From a candidate division TA06 bacterium DG_78 (GTDB lineage: Bacteria; Hydrothermota; Tepidihabitantia; SM23-42), in contig LJNI01000111.1 in NCBI GenBank assembly GCA_001303225.1, forward strand, positions 1-17,864: DNA of 17,864 bases. Reading direction: 5' to 3'. Below the pieces are notes generated by a model. That model worked only from the letters and a program-made list of their open reading frames with translations. It had not been told where the DNA came from and made no database searches. Shown here piece by piece: positions 1-7,160 of the stretch (position 1 is its first letter; each line of letters opens with the position of its first letter). The position numbers and the translations under genes are program-made.

Positions 1-2
1 CC

Positions 3-152
3 GAACGCCGAGATGTTGTTGCCGGCATTATCGGCGACAAGAATGCAGAGATAATCAGTGGGGTAAAGGACGGTGAAAGGGTCGTCGTCGTCGGACAACA
101 GCGACTTGCCGGTGGCGAAAAAGTAACACCGATTTTGAGGAGTGAACTATGA
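3..152 (+). CDS. RND efflux membrane-fusion protein, C-terminal end (partial)
   Basis: This is the last 49 residues of a protein whose start lies left of the window. The frame is open from base 3 to the TGA at 150-152. The readable tail contains GVKDGERVVVVGQQRLAGGEKV, the usual closing strand pattern of HlyD/AcrA-type periplasmic adaptor proteins, where 'G(L/V)xxGxxVVxxG' is common. Its stop overlaps the ATG of the next gene in the four-base sequence ATGA, so the two are almost certainly translated as a coupled pair. Adaptor plus RND pump is the normal gene order; the protein would bridge the inner-membrane pump to an outer-membrane channel. The family call rests on a short tail plus context. 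Confidence 0.8.
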   Translation, partial: ERRDVVAGIIGDKNAEIISGVKDGERVVVVGQQRLAGGEKVTPILRSEL

Positions 153-3100
153 ACCTAACCGACGTCTCAATAAAAAGACCGCTTGCCATATCGATGGTCT
201 TTTTGGCCATCATCATATTCGGGTTCATCTCGGTCACCAATCTACCCGTAGACCTCTTCCCTAACGTTACTTTTCCAATGATGATTGTATTAACGACTTA
301 CCCGGGTGCCGGACCCGAAGAAATCGAAACACAAATCACCGAGCCCTATGAAAAAACACTGGGGACAGTAAATAATATCAAGAAAGTCACATCGACAACG
401 TCTGAGAATATCTCAAATATATTCCTTGAATTCGAATGGGGAACTGATCTCGATGCAGCATCAAATGATGTGCGTGACCGCTTGGGATTCATTACTCCCT
501 ACATACCAGAAGATGCTGATCTACCGCTTATCTTTAAGTTCGATGTATCTCAGCAACCAGTGGTCATGTATAACATTTCCGGTGACATCGATCCCCTTGA
601 ACTCGATCAGATCGCCGATGACATTGCCGACCGGTTGCAGCGTGTCGGCGGTGTTGCCGCGTCTTATGCAATGAGCGGCACGATGCGTGAGATACAAGTC
701 ATACTCGACCCGATTAAACTGAAAGGCACGGGTATCACATCAACCCAGGTAATGGAGATACTACAGGCTCAGAACATCAACTATCCACTCGGTAACATCG
801 AGTCCGGGAGAAAAGTCTATATATTGCGTACGATTGGTGAGTATAAAAATCTTCAAGAGATCGAGAAAACGATTGTGGGCAGTACCAATGGTGTTCCGGT
901 CCTGCTTTCACAGATTGCCGATGTACGTGAGCAAGCCTCAGAGATTACATCTGTCTCCCGCACAAACGGCGTTCTATCAATCTGGGGCATCGCCCAGAAG
1001 CGTACCGATGCAAATTCAGTGAATGTCGGCAATGCTCTTGTCAAAGAATTAAATGTAATCAAGAAAGAACTACCGCCTGGTGTTAAAATCGACGTCATGT
1101 TCAACCAGGCCGACTTCATCACCCGGTCAGTGCAAAGCACTGCCCAGACCCTGATCATGGGAGCAATCCTGGCAATTATTGTGCTCTTTCTCTTCCTGGG
1201 AAGTTTCCGCTCAACTCTCTATATGGGCGTTGCGATTCCGATTGCAGTATTCTTCGCGCTTTTTTTCATGTATCTATTCAACATGAGTCTCAATATTATC
1301 TCGCTCGGTGGTCTCACAATTGCCATCGGCATGGTACTCGATTCCGCGATTGTCGTGTTCGAAGCAATCTTCCGTCATAAAGAGAAGGGTGAAGAAGCAG
1401 AAAAAGCGGCGAGCACCGGTGCCAAAGAAGTGGGTATGGCGATCACTGCTTCGACCCTTACGACGGTTGCCGTCTTCTTGCCATTACTCTTGGTCAGAGG
1501 GTTCGCATCAGTATTTTTCCAGCCTCTCGCGCTTACTGTAACCTTTGCGCTCGTTTCTTCGCTCGTCGTTGCCTTGACGATTATTCCTATGCTGTCAGTT
1601 AGATTTAAAACTGTCAAGCGACGAAAGTTTGGCGAGAAGCTGAACCAGTTCTATACAGGATTGGAAGGTAAGTATGTACAGCTGATCAGGTGGGCGCTGA
1701 ACCACCGCTTGATTGTGATCCTTAGTACCATCGGCGTGTTTGTCGTTAGCCTCTTTCTTATTCCATTCATCGGGACTGAATTGAGTCCGGATGTCGACCA
1801 GGGCGAAATCGTCATTGATGCTGAGATGCCGGTCGGCACAAACCTCTGGGTTACGGATTCAGCGGTCCAACAATTAGAGAAAATAATCATCGACGAAGTT
1901 CCGGAAATTGACATCCTCTCCACATCAATCGGCAGTGGTGAAGGTGGTTTTTCGAGTCTGTTCAGCGCAACCACGGGTCCGCACGCGGCGCAAATATATC
2001 TCGAACTCGTTTACCGCGAACAACGTGATCGTTCTGTAAAGCAGATTCAACGCGATCTACGTCCGAAAATAACCGGTATCATTCCAGGACTCAAGGTTAA
2101 ATACGCAACACAACAGTTCTCAATGTTTGGCGGTGGCAAACCCATAGAGATAAAAATCCTCGGCTACAATTTTGCTCAGGCGACTCGGTTATCAGACCTC
2201 CTCATGGATACTCTGCAAAGCGTTGAAGGACTTGTCGATTTAGAGTCGAGCATTGCTGAAGGCAAACCCGAACTCCGCTTCGTTATTGATCGGCAAAAAG
2301 CCGCAAATTTCGGTCTAACGCCATACCAAATCGGACAGGTTCTCCGGACGAGAATTGAGGGCGTAGTGGCAAGCCAGTTCCGCCGAAAAGGCAACGAATA
2401 CGATATCAAAATCATGTACGACAAGAAATACCGGGATAATCTCAACGAAGTAAGCTCCATGACCATAACCACGCCCATGGGTGAAGTACCAATACGAAAT
2501 TTCATCAAAGATACAATCGCGGTGGGTCCGGTCAAAATCGATCACGAGGATAACTATCGTCTTGTGACCGTCAGCGGAAATATCGAAGGTCGTGACCAGG
2601 GTAGTGTTGCCCGCGATGTTCAGAATATTCTGAATAACATTCCTGTGCCAGCTGACTTCACCCTCGAATTGGCCGGTGGCTATGAAGAACAAGTGGAAAC
2701 ATTCCGCGATCTTTTCTTCGTTATCATCCTGGCTATTGTCCTTGTGTACATGATTATGGTCGGGCAGTTCGAATCCTTCCGGGAACCGTTTATTATCATG
2801 TTCACAATCCCCCTTGCTCTTATCGGTGTACTCTGGATGCTCTTCTTTACCGGGACAACGCTCAACATGCAGAGTCTCTTGGGTGTACTATTGCTGGGCG
2901 GTATAGTGGTCAACAATGCAATCGTTTACATTACTTATGCGAACCAGCTGCGTCGCCAAGCAGGTCTTGTCTGTATGGATGCGGTCGTCGAAGCAGGTAG
3001 AGTGCGTATGCGCCCAATTCTGATGACCGCGTTTACGACATCCTTTGGCTTGATACCTATGGCACTGGGAATCGGTGCTGGAAACGAGTTACGAGCACCC

Positions 3101-3232
3101 ATGGCGCGTTCAGTCATTGGCGGTTTGATGGTAGCAACATTCTTGACACTAGTATTTATACCCGTGCTCTATACACTGTTCGAACGGAAGAAAGACAAAG
3201 CCTGCGAAGTACCCCCGCTGAAATCAAAATAG
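149..3232 (+). CDS. RND-family efflux transporter, AcrB-like inner-membrane permease
   Basis: A 1027-residue protein, normal length for the HAE/AcrB group of proton-driven RND pumps. It opens with the classic MNLTDVSIKRPLAISMV start and TM1 at about residues 12-30. A periplasmic porter half follows (about 32-330), then TM2-6 (about 333-500), TM7 (about 530-550), a second porter half (about 555-860), and TM8-12 (about 870-1015). TM4 carries GMVLDSAIVVFE with Asp398 at the place of AcrB Asp407; the neighbouring second Asp is Ser399. TM10 has VNNAIV (Asn922-Asn923) where AcrB has Lys940-Asn941. These variants are common in RND subfamilies outside AcrB itself. The late motif GRVRMRPILMTAFTT is also typical. 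It is coupled to the upstream adaptor gene by an ATGA overlap. No outer-membrane channel gene follows in the window. Substrate cannot be told; drugs, lipids or metabolites are all possible. Confidence 0.95.
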   Translation: MNLTDVSIKRPLAISMVFLAIIIFGFISVTNLPVDLFPNVTFPMMIVLTTYPGAGPEEIETQITEPYEKTLGTVNNIKKVTSTTSENISNIFLEFEWGTDLDAASNDVRDRLGFITPYIPEDADLPLIFKFDVSQQPVVMYNISGDIDPLELDQIADDIADRLQRVGGVAASYAMSGTMREIQVILDPIKLKGTGITSTQVMEILQAQNINYPLGNIESGRKVYILRTIGEYKNLQEIEKTIVGSTNGVPVLLSQIADVREQASEITSVSRTNGVLSIWGIAQKRTDANSVNVGNALVKELNVIKKELPPGVKIDVMFNQADFITRSVQSTAQTLIMGAILAIIVLFLFLGSFRSTLYMGVAIPIAVFFALFFMYLFNMSLNIISLGGLTIAIGMVLDSAIVVFEAIFRHKEKGEEAEKAASTGAKEVGMAITASTLTTVAVFLPLLLVRGFASVFFQPLALTVTFALVSSLVVALTIIPMLSVRFKTVKRRKFGEKLNQFYTGLEGKYVQLIRWALNHRLIVILSTIGVFVVSLFLIPFIGTELSPDVDQGEIVIDAEMPVGTNLWVTDSAVQQLEKIIIDEVPEIDILSTSIGSGEGGFSSLFSATTGPHAAQIYLELVYREQRDRSVKQIQRDLRPKITGIIPGLKVKYATQQFSMFGGGKPIEIKILGYNFAQATRLSDLLMDTLQSVEGLVDLESSIAEGKPELRFVIDRQKAANFGLTPYQIGQVLRTRIEGVVASQFRRKGNEYDIKIMYDKKYRDNLNEVSSMTITTPMGEVPIRNFIKDTIAVGPVKIDHEDNYRLVTVSGNIEGRDQGSVARDVQNILNNIPVPADFTLELAGGYEEQVETFRDLFFVIILAIVLVYMIMVGQFESFREPFIIMFTIPLALIGVLWMLFFTGTTLNMQSLLGVLLLGGIVVNNAIVYITYANQLRRQAGLVCMDAVVEAGRVRMRPILMTAFTTSFGLIPMALGIGAGNELRAPMARSVIGGLMVATFLTLVFIPVLYTLFERKKDKACEVPPLKSK

Positions 3233-3246
3233 TATAGAAACTGCAT

Positions 3247-3299
3247 CCCGCATCCTGCTGTCAACTCCCACCCCAATTTGTGGGTAGGCAGGATGCGGG
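3247..3299 (+). terminator. Hairpin just after the RND gene (possible terminator)
   Basis: Perfect 12-base inverted repeat: CCCGCATCCTGC at 3247-3258 and its complement at 3288-3299, 15 bases after the RND stop codon. A smaller CCCAC/GTGGG stem sits inside the loop. There is no clean U-run, so it could be a repeat-type hairpin or mRNA-stabilising element instead of an intrinsic terminator. Confidence 0.45.
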
Positions 3300-3409
3300 T
3301 TTACCCTGTGTAATACCACATCCTTTACACCAACGCATTCTCTTTGGACAATCGCAGATGTTTGTGTGTAATCCGGTACTTCCTGGATGCATTATTACAC
3401 GGGGTAAAC
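3299..3409. repeat. Long-range inverted repeat in the post-RND spacer
   Basis: Sixteen bases at 3299-3314 (starting GTTTACCCTGTG) are repeated in inverse at 3394-3409 with a single mismatch, enclosing 79 bases. The left arm begins on the last base of the preceding hairpin's right arm, so two inverted repeats are nested end to end. No ORF with convincing composition lies in the enclosed stretch. It could be the ends of a very small degraded element or a structured spacer. Confidence 0.4.
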
Positions 3410-3419
3410 CCCGCGCCTC

Positions 3420-3496
3420 TTTTTCTCCTCTCCCTTGATGGAAGAACATTCCCTCTATTCCCTCTCCCTTGACGGGAGAGGAGACCGGAGAGGGTA
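3420..3496. repeat. CTCTCCCT/AGGGAGAG hairpin repeat, two units
   Basis: Two copies of a short palindromic motif built on CTCTCCCTTGA: one imperfect (CTCTCCCTTGATGG), one complete (CTCTCCCTTGACGGGAGAGG, followed by GGAGAGGG). Four further copies occur at 7216-7365, on the other side of the membrane-protein operon. This resembles the REP-like 'CCCTCTCCC...GGGTGAGGG' intergenic repeats seen in many bacterial genomes. Confidence 0.6.
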
Positions 3497-3586
3497 TAAT
3501 AGTATCATTGTAATCTGTCTTTTCATCTCCGTAATCGACCTGCAAAGCAGGGTCATTGCATTCCCCCAAATTTTATCCTTCGAGTA

Positions 3587-3609
3587 AGTCCGCCGTTATT
3601 ATTGGCGGA
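3587..3609. other. Small perfect hairpin in the spacer before the leaderless gene
   Basis: GTCCGCC, then nine AT-rich bases, then GGCGGAC. The surrounding stretch 3545-3723 is open in one plus-strand frame that ends in a TAA at 3721-3723. That frame has no ATG or ribosome site and no recognisable family, so I do not call it a gene; it could be a decayed coding remnant. I see nothing else between 3497 and 3690. Confidence 0.35.
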
Positions 3610-3696
3610 CGCATCGAGACGTATCATGAACCATCACTATCTGCTCCAGAAGTTGTCAAAATCATCGGACAGCCCACGCTACGCAACATCGTAAGT

Positions 3697-3724
3697 TTGA
3701 TTTTATCTCAATTAAGTGTATAAT
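3697..3724 (+). promoter_or_regulatory. Sigma70-type promoter, leaderless geometry
   Basis: TTGATT (3697-3702), a 16-base spacer and TATAAT (3719-3724). The -10 box ends five bases before the ATG at 3730, so transcription would start at or within a base or two of the start codon. No Shine-Dalgarno sequence precedes this gene, which fits a leaderless mRNA. Confidence 0.55.
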
Positions 3725-3729
3725 TACAC

Positions 3730-3933
3730 ATGCCTAAAAGGCGAAAAACGTACATCCGTCAGCTGGACCACGATGACGGAGACAAAGCCCTCGAATTTGA
3801 ACTTCAATTCCAAAGCACACTCGCAACTGCCGAACGCTTCAAGATGATGTTTGAAATATATGATAGAATAAAGAAGATATTGATCAGAAATGGACACATA
3901 AAACCCGTTGAGATTGTACAGCTAGATTCATGA
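3730..3933 (+). CDS. Small conserved-looking hypothetical protein, 67 residues
   Basis: A short, charged, soluble protein with no signal peptide or membrane segment. The first third is basic (MPKRRKTYIRQL), followed by an acidic patch (DHDDGDKALEFE) and a predicted helical core (about 25-60) containing TAERFKMMFEIYDRIK and the close IRNGHIKPVEIV. The general plan (acidic linker, 'ERF-MMFE' helix, 'L-R-GH-KPVEIV' end) recalls small proteins that sit beside nucleotidyltransferase-like toxin/antitoxin genes in other genomes. That is a weak memory-based resemblance, and no such partner is next to it here. The start is the only ATG and lies five bases from a TATAAT box, so the transcript is probably leaderless. 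The gene is convergent with the membrane-protein operon, 52 bases away. Confidence 0.6.
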   Translation: MPKRRKTYIRQLDHDDGDKALEFELQFQSTLATAERFKMMFEIYDRIKKILIRNGHIKPVEIVQLDS

Positions 3934-3985
3934 CTCTCTCCTATTCCAGTAAATAACGAACGCGTATTTAGCTAATTTGAAGGAT

Positions 3986-4315
3986 CTACCCCGGCAACTC
4001 CTTAAATATCTTCTTCATCCGCTGACTGTATTCATGAAATGCCTTTCTGCCTTCCTTTGTAAGACTGAGTAGGGTGCGCGGAATTTTCTGCACAAAATTC
4101 TTCTCAACATTCACATATCCCGCTTTTTCTAATTTCATCAAATGCGACGAAAGATTACCTTTTGTTAGATTTGTCTGCCTCAGCAAAAAGAGGAAATCAG
4201 CGCTCTCGACAACGTAAAGGTATGACAGAATCAGAAGCCTGGCAGGTTCATGGACAACCCGGTTAATGTCAACGATCTTCTGAAGTGCATGCGCTTCTTT
4301 CTTCTTAGCCGACAT
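3986..4315 (-). CDS. Winged-helix transcriptional regulator (HTH_34/MarR-ArsR-like)
   Basis: 109 residues, one winged-helix domain. Residues about 18-95 follow the pattern of the 'winged helix DNA-binding' family PF13601: EPARLLILSYLYVVESADF, then the recognition region LRQTNLTKGNLSSHLMKLE, then the wing AGYVNVEKNF...PRTLLSLTKEGRKAF. Such proteins are usually dimeric repressors binding short palindromes. It is the last gene of a six-ORF minus-strand operon, with its ATG 11 bases inside the preceding gene (GGAG upstream), so it is translationally coupled to the membrane proteins. The likely role is autorepression of the operon. A palindromic operator candidate lies at the operon promoter (7131-7153). 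The signal it senses cannot be told, as there is no ligand domain beyond the winged helix. Confidence 0.85.
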   Translation of the reverse strand: MSAKKKEAHALQKIVDINRVVHEPARLLILSYLYVVESADFLFLLRQTNLTKGNLSSHLMKLEKAGYVNVEKNFVQKIPRTLLSLTKEGRKAFHEYSQRMKKIFKELPG

Positions 4316-4916
4316 CCGAGGTCTCCCCAGGCTGTCGTGGATTCTTTTTCAGAAAATCGACAAATATCGTAATGCCGATTAACGTAATGATACCACCAAG
4401 AATAACAATATATATATGAATCTCGCGCGGCTCCCTCAGCATGAAATATAATCCACCAAGACCGAGAGCCAATCCGTATACAAACCAGCGATATACTTTG
4501 TGTTCGTATGTCAGTAGCCCGAAAATTACTGGAATAAAAAGTACTGCCGCAATCTTAATGACATTACTCCAATTGCTCTGAACCGGATACCCAGACAACA
4601 CGAAGATCAATGCCGTTATCAGTGAGAGAAGAGCTATACCCACCACGCAAATTAGAATTATTCTAACTGCTGTTGCTCCTTGGTTGGCCATACGCGCGTA
4701 GCCCATACGCGGATATGTTGTGCGTTTTCTGATTGCTTCAACGATCACCGGCCCGATCGCAATCCACGCAACATAAATCACCAATCGATATTCTATCCAG
4801 AAGTATACGAGCAAGAGCTGCACGCCTAGAAGAATATCCATTAGTCCATCTTGAAAATACAAGTGTCGGGTCTTGCGCTTTATATCCCCTAAATCAGCCT
4901 GCGGCTTCATCGACAT
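4305..4916 (-). CDS. Multi-pass membrane protein, paralogue D of the operon family
   Basis: 203 residues. A short charged N-terminus (DLGDIKRKTRHLYFQDGLMD) leads into about five or six hydrophobic segments. It shares three landmarks with its operon neighbours: the N-terminal 'QDGLMDILLG' element, a cytoplasmic-looking 'RKRTTYPRMGYARM' loop after the second segment, and a C-terminal 'FLKKNPRQPGE' end just after the last helix. I do not recognise a named family. It overlaps the upstream gene by 23 bases and the downstream regulator by 11, so expression is coupled to both. Two ATGs (4916 and 4910) are possible starts, with an AAGGA just upstream of the first. Confidence 0.75.
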   Translation of the reverse strand: MSMKPQADLGDIKRKTRHLYFQDGLMDILLGVQLLLVYFWIEYRLVIYVAWIAIGPVIVEAIRKRTTYPRMGYARMANQGATAVRIILICVVGIALLSLITALIFVLSGYPVQSNWSNVIKIAAVLFIPVIFGLLTYEHKVYRWFVYGLALGLGGLYFMLREPREIHIYIVILGGIITLIGITIFVDFLKKNPRQPGETSDVG

Positions 4917-5493
4917 GTTCCTTAGTTAAGGGATTCTTGTGCATGAATATTGTGAATTGCACCGATCCTACAAGAACCAGCACCGCCGCGAGAATCCAAA
5001 GCTGGAAAGCAGTAACAACCCCAGGATCAACTCCGTGCATAGTGGCAACTAAACCACCCATACCACTCAAGAGAATCACACCGGCGAGGAAATATTCGAC
5101 GACCGTTTTGTACAAGTAGCCAATCACATATGCTATAACACCAAACACCGTACCAAGATATAGAGGTAATAACCAGTTATATGCGTTAAGCTTGAGAACA
5201 ATCACAAACAGCACAAGAATCACTGTTGAGATGAGCAATTTCCATGGTTTCGCCTTTCTTTCCTTGAATTTAACGAAACCAATCCGTGGATAGACAAATG
5301 TTTTACGCAAGATTTCCGGGAGAAAAACATATAACCCAGTTCCAAGGATGAACAAAAAGCCCAATCGGTCATCAAGGAAAAACGGTGCCAGAATTGCGAA
5401 CGCTACTCCTGCAATAATAATCGCCATTCCATCTTGCCTTAGGGCACTTCGAGCTCTTTTCTCGACCTCACCTACTGCCACTGGGTCCATCAT
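4894..5493 (-). CDS. Multi-pass membrane protein, paralogue C of the operon family
   Basis: 199 residues, same plan as the neighbours. The N-terminal soluble stretch ends in 'ALRQDGMAIIIAG', two hydrophobic segments follow, then the signature loop 'RKTFVYPRIGFVKFKERK', about four more hydrophobic segments and a C-terminal 'MHKNPLTKE'. The start overlaps the stop of the upstream ORF in TATGATG, with GAGGAG a few bases before. The operon therefore repeats one fold at least four times with low sequence identity but fixed landmarks. This suggests old duplication and perhaps a hetero-oligomeric membrane complex. The function is unknown. Confidence 0.75.
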   Translation of the reverse strand: MMDPVAVGEVEKRARSALRQDGMAIIIAGVAFAILAPFFLDDRLGFLFILGTGLYVFLPEILRKTFVYPRIGFVKFKERKAKPWKLLISTVILVLFVIVLKLNAYNWLLPLYLGTVFGVIAYVIGYLYKTVVEYFLAGVILLSGMGGLVATMHGVDPGVVTAFQLWILAAVLVLVGSVQFTIFMHKNPLTKEHVDEAAG

Positions 5494-5981
5494 ATAGACT
5501 CCTCAGTCGGTCTGGAATACTTCCGCAGAAAGCGGGCCAGTACAATGCCTCCAATAATTAGTATAACCATTGCTGGAACGCCAAACGCAACGAACGTTAG
5601 GTCTAGATGCAACAGTTCCTTCAGTACGATATCAAGTGGAACACATATGGCAAACATCACGCCGATCAGATAAAGCCGGTCAAAATGCAGGAAATACGCG
5701 GCTAAGCTGAACACAACAAGCATATTGCCCACCCATATGCCTGGTAGTAATAATTCTGCCGGCAGCGATTGAGGCAAAGAACCTTTAGCACTGAGTGCCG
5801 CAATAACAAACGCTACCAAACCCACAAGAACCGATATAGCAAGGACGATCACGGTCTTTAGGTTTCTAGCTTTCCCCTTCGGACCATAAATCACACGACC
5901 TATGCGTGGTGTTGTAATGAAACGCTTGCCTGCCCAAAGGAATAGAATTGCTGCGACAATTAAGAACATATAAATGATCAT
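5490..5981 (-). CDS. Paralogue B membrane protein, main fragment after N-terminal deletion
   Basis: 163 residues starting MIIYMFLIVAAILFLW. It has the family signature loop 'GKRFITTPRIGRVIYG', four or five later hydrophobic segments and a 'LRKYSRPTEE' end. Compared with paralogue A it lacks the 'DGLLDIFLG' element and most of the first hydrophobic segment, roughly 35 residues. The missing N-terminal sequence is present just upstream in another frame (6046-5978) and stops in an ATGA overlap with this ORF's ATG. The ancestral gene therefore seems to have suffered an internal deletion and frame change. The fragment may still be made by reinitiation after the 22-residue leader, since there is no separate Shine-Dalgarno. 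It could be a functional shortened protein or a decaying gene. Confidence 0.7.
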   Translation of the reverse strand: MIIYMFLIVAAILFLWAGKRFITTPRIGRVIYGPKGKARNLKTVIVLAISVLVGLVAFVIAALSAKGSLPQSLPAELLLPGIWVGNMLVVFSLAAYFLHFDRLYLIGVMFAICVPLDIVLKELLHLDLTFVAFGVPAMVILIIGGIVLARFLRKYSRPTEESI

Positions 5982-6046
5982 CTGCGAAAAAAAGACGTCC
6001 AGACCTTACGTTCAAGCTGTTTCAGGTCAATGTTCTGTTCTGTCAT
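5978..6046 (-). CDS. 22-residue ORF: severed N-terminus of paralogue B
   Basis: The ATG at 6046 is preceded by a strong AAGGAGGT Shine-Dalgarno six bases upstream. It encodes MTEQNIDLKQLERKVWTSF plus three residues, then TGA. The first 19 residues match the start of paralogue A (MEQQIDLKQLERKVWTSF) almost residue for residue. This proves a common origin and shows that 5978-6046 and 5490-5981 were once one reading frame. The stop overlaps the next ATG (ATGA). It may now act as a leader that carries ribosomes to the shortened membrane protein. Confidence 0.7.
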   Translation of the reverse strand: MTEQNIDLKQLERKVWTSFFRR

Positions 6047-6452
6047 GGTGTACCTCCTTGGCTGCAAGATATACATAGAATGATAGATATACAATCGATA
6101 GTATCACGAACGTAAACGTTAACAACATTAACAATTGCGTTGGATATTTGAAAAACATCCAATTACATTCCATATCCTTCGATGAGAAGCTTGCGTTAAT
6201 CATACCCGGAGACGCGCCTTCCGAAATGGTTCCATTTTTGCTATTTGAAAATCGTCGAGCCTCGACGACAACCTCTTCAACCATACCTAACCACGCCTCA
6301 TCCTGATATTCATACCTGGGAGCCATCACTGTGATCTCGGGCATTCTGCCAATAGAATCTAATTCTGGTAGATCCACAGATGCTTTCGATACCTTCAATG
6401 TTGCTGCCAGAATGATAAGCATGATCGATATTTGAATCTTCTGCATGAACAT
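6027..6452 (-). CDS. Signal-peptide protein with C-terminal transmembrane helix, unknown function
   Basis: About 141 residues. The N-terminus MFMQKIQISIMLIILAATL looks like a signal peptide. A periplasmic stretch of about 75 residues follows, then a hydrophobic helix (LLMLLTFTFVILSIVYLSFYVYL) and a short charged tail (AAKEVHHDRTEH). The exported part contains two look-alike strands, EITVMAPRYEYQDEAW and EEVVVEARR, recalling the 'VVVTA-R' start of TonB-dependent receptor plugs, but there is no plug or barrel. The ATG at 6452 is preferred over the in-frame GTG at 6455 because AGGAGG lies six bases before it. It starts about 30 bases after paralogue A ends and overlaps the paralogue B leader by 20 bases. 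It may be an accessory subunit of the membrane module. No family recognised. Confidence 0.7.
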   Translation of the reverse strand: MFMQKIQISIMLIILAATLKVSKASVDLPELDSIGRMPEITVMAPRYEYQDEAWLGMVEEVVVEARRFSNSKNGTISEGASPGMINASFSSKDMECNWMFFKYPTQLLMLLTFTFVILSIVYLSFYVYLAAKEVHHDRTEH

Positions 6453-6485
6453 CACGAACCTCCTGTTTGTTTCTCTAATGACAAG

Positions 6486-7109
6486 CTAAACCTCCTGCGG
6501 CCGTGGGTTTTTCATTAGCAAACGTAAAAAAAGCACAACGCCAGTCATGATCGGGATTGCTGCTGTGATACCAAAGGTAACTGGATAACCATGGTAAGGT
6601 ATCCCAGCATTCAAATATAGCCATTCGCCGATCGGTATGCACAAAGCGATAAGCAGTCCGTAAATATACAACCGTATAACCCCAAGGAAATAGCCTGCAA
6701 GACCAAAGCATACAAGCGCAACCCCAATGAAGCGTAGATTGTGCACCCATGCTTGTGTTATGCTGTCCTTCAGAGAAATGATGCCTAGAATCAGGCTAAC
6801 TGACAGTGCGATAAAAATAAGGATGTTGAACTTCGCCAACCGCTTTCTGCGTGTCTGTCCAAACCTTACTAGCCCGATCCGCGGAATAACGACACGTTTC
6901 CTTAGCAGCACAACCAAGGCCAAGATCGCAGCCCAAAACGGAACAAACACAGCCGAACTCCAGAAATCCCCCAAGCCCATTCTATTAAGGAAGGGCGCCA
7001 GCGCGAACATCAGTATTATGCAGCCCAGGAATATATCCAATAAGCCATCAGCATGGAAAGAGGTCCAGACCTTCCGTTCCAGCTGTTTCAGGTCGATTTG
7101 CTGCTCCAT
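6486..7109 (-). CDS. Multi-pass membrane protein, paralogue A, first gene of the operon
   Basis: 207 residues and the most complete member of the local family. The soluble N-terminus (MEQQIDLKQLERKVWTSFH) is followed by ADGLLDIFLG, about two hydrophobic segments, the loop LRKRVVIPRIGLVRFG with a basic stretch (QTRRKRLAK), then about four more hydrophobic segments and a cytoplasmic-type end (LMKNPRPQEV). GGAGGA precedes the ATG by about seven bases. It is the promoter-proximal gene of an operon ending in a winged-helix regulator. Its shared landmarks with the next three membrane genes suggest tandem duplication. Possible roles include a stress-responsive membrane complex, but the sequence gives no catalytic residues to support any specific activity. 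Confidence 0.8.
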   Translation of the reverse strand: MEQQIDLKQLERKVWTSFHADGLLDIFLGCIILMFALAPFLNRMGLGDFWSSAVFVPFWAAILALVVLLRKRVVIPRIGLVRFGQTRRKRLAKFNILIFIALSVSLILGIISLKDSITQAWVHNLRFIGVALVCFGLAGYFLGVIRLYIYGLLIALCIPIGEWLYLNAGIPYHGYPVTFGITAAIPIMTGVVLFLRLLMKNPRPQEV

Positions 7110-7130
7110 AACTATCCTCCTTTTTCACAT

Positions 7131-7153
7131 ACTAGTCTGTAATGCAAACTAGT
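7131..7153. promoter_or_regulatory. Palindromic operator candidate upstream of the membrane-protein operon
   Basis: A 23-base imperfect palindrome: ACTAGT at each end (7131-7136 and 7148-7153) and a core in which TG and CA also mirror each other. ACTAGTCT is also repeated directly at 7131-7138 and 7148-7155. It lies between the -10 box and the ribosome site, where a bound repressor would block the start of transcription. The HTH regulator at the end of the operon is the obvious candidate to bind it. Confidence 0.5.
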
Positions 7154-7160
7154 CTATGAC

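Noticed and set aside
3261..3569. 102-residue minus-strand open frame in the spacer after the RND gene
   Set aside because: It runs through the hairpins and CTCTCCCT repeats, has no ribosome site, and its composition is explained by the repeats.
3580..3612. Further tRNA-like site (contains GTAAGTCCG followed by a GTCCGCC/GGCGGAC hairpin)
   Set aside because: It shares only nine bases with sites C and E. The stem is offset relative to the anticodon-arm pattern, so chance is more likely.
3545..3723. Plus-strand open frame ending just before the small gene (reads ...GGRIETYHEPSL..., ...VVKIIGQPTLRNIV...)
   Set aside because: It looks mildly protein-like but has no start codon, ribosome site or recognisable family. 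At best it is a decayed remnant.
4733..5119. 128-codon plus-strand ORF over the membrane operon
   Set aside because: It is antisense to two well-supported overlapping genes, with no ribosome site.
6727..7152. 141-codon plus-strand ORF over paralogue A and its promoter
   Set aside because: It is antisense to a gene with clear promoter, ribosome site and paralogues, and its composition is not protein-like.
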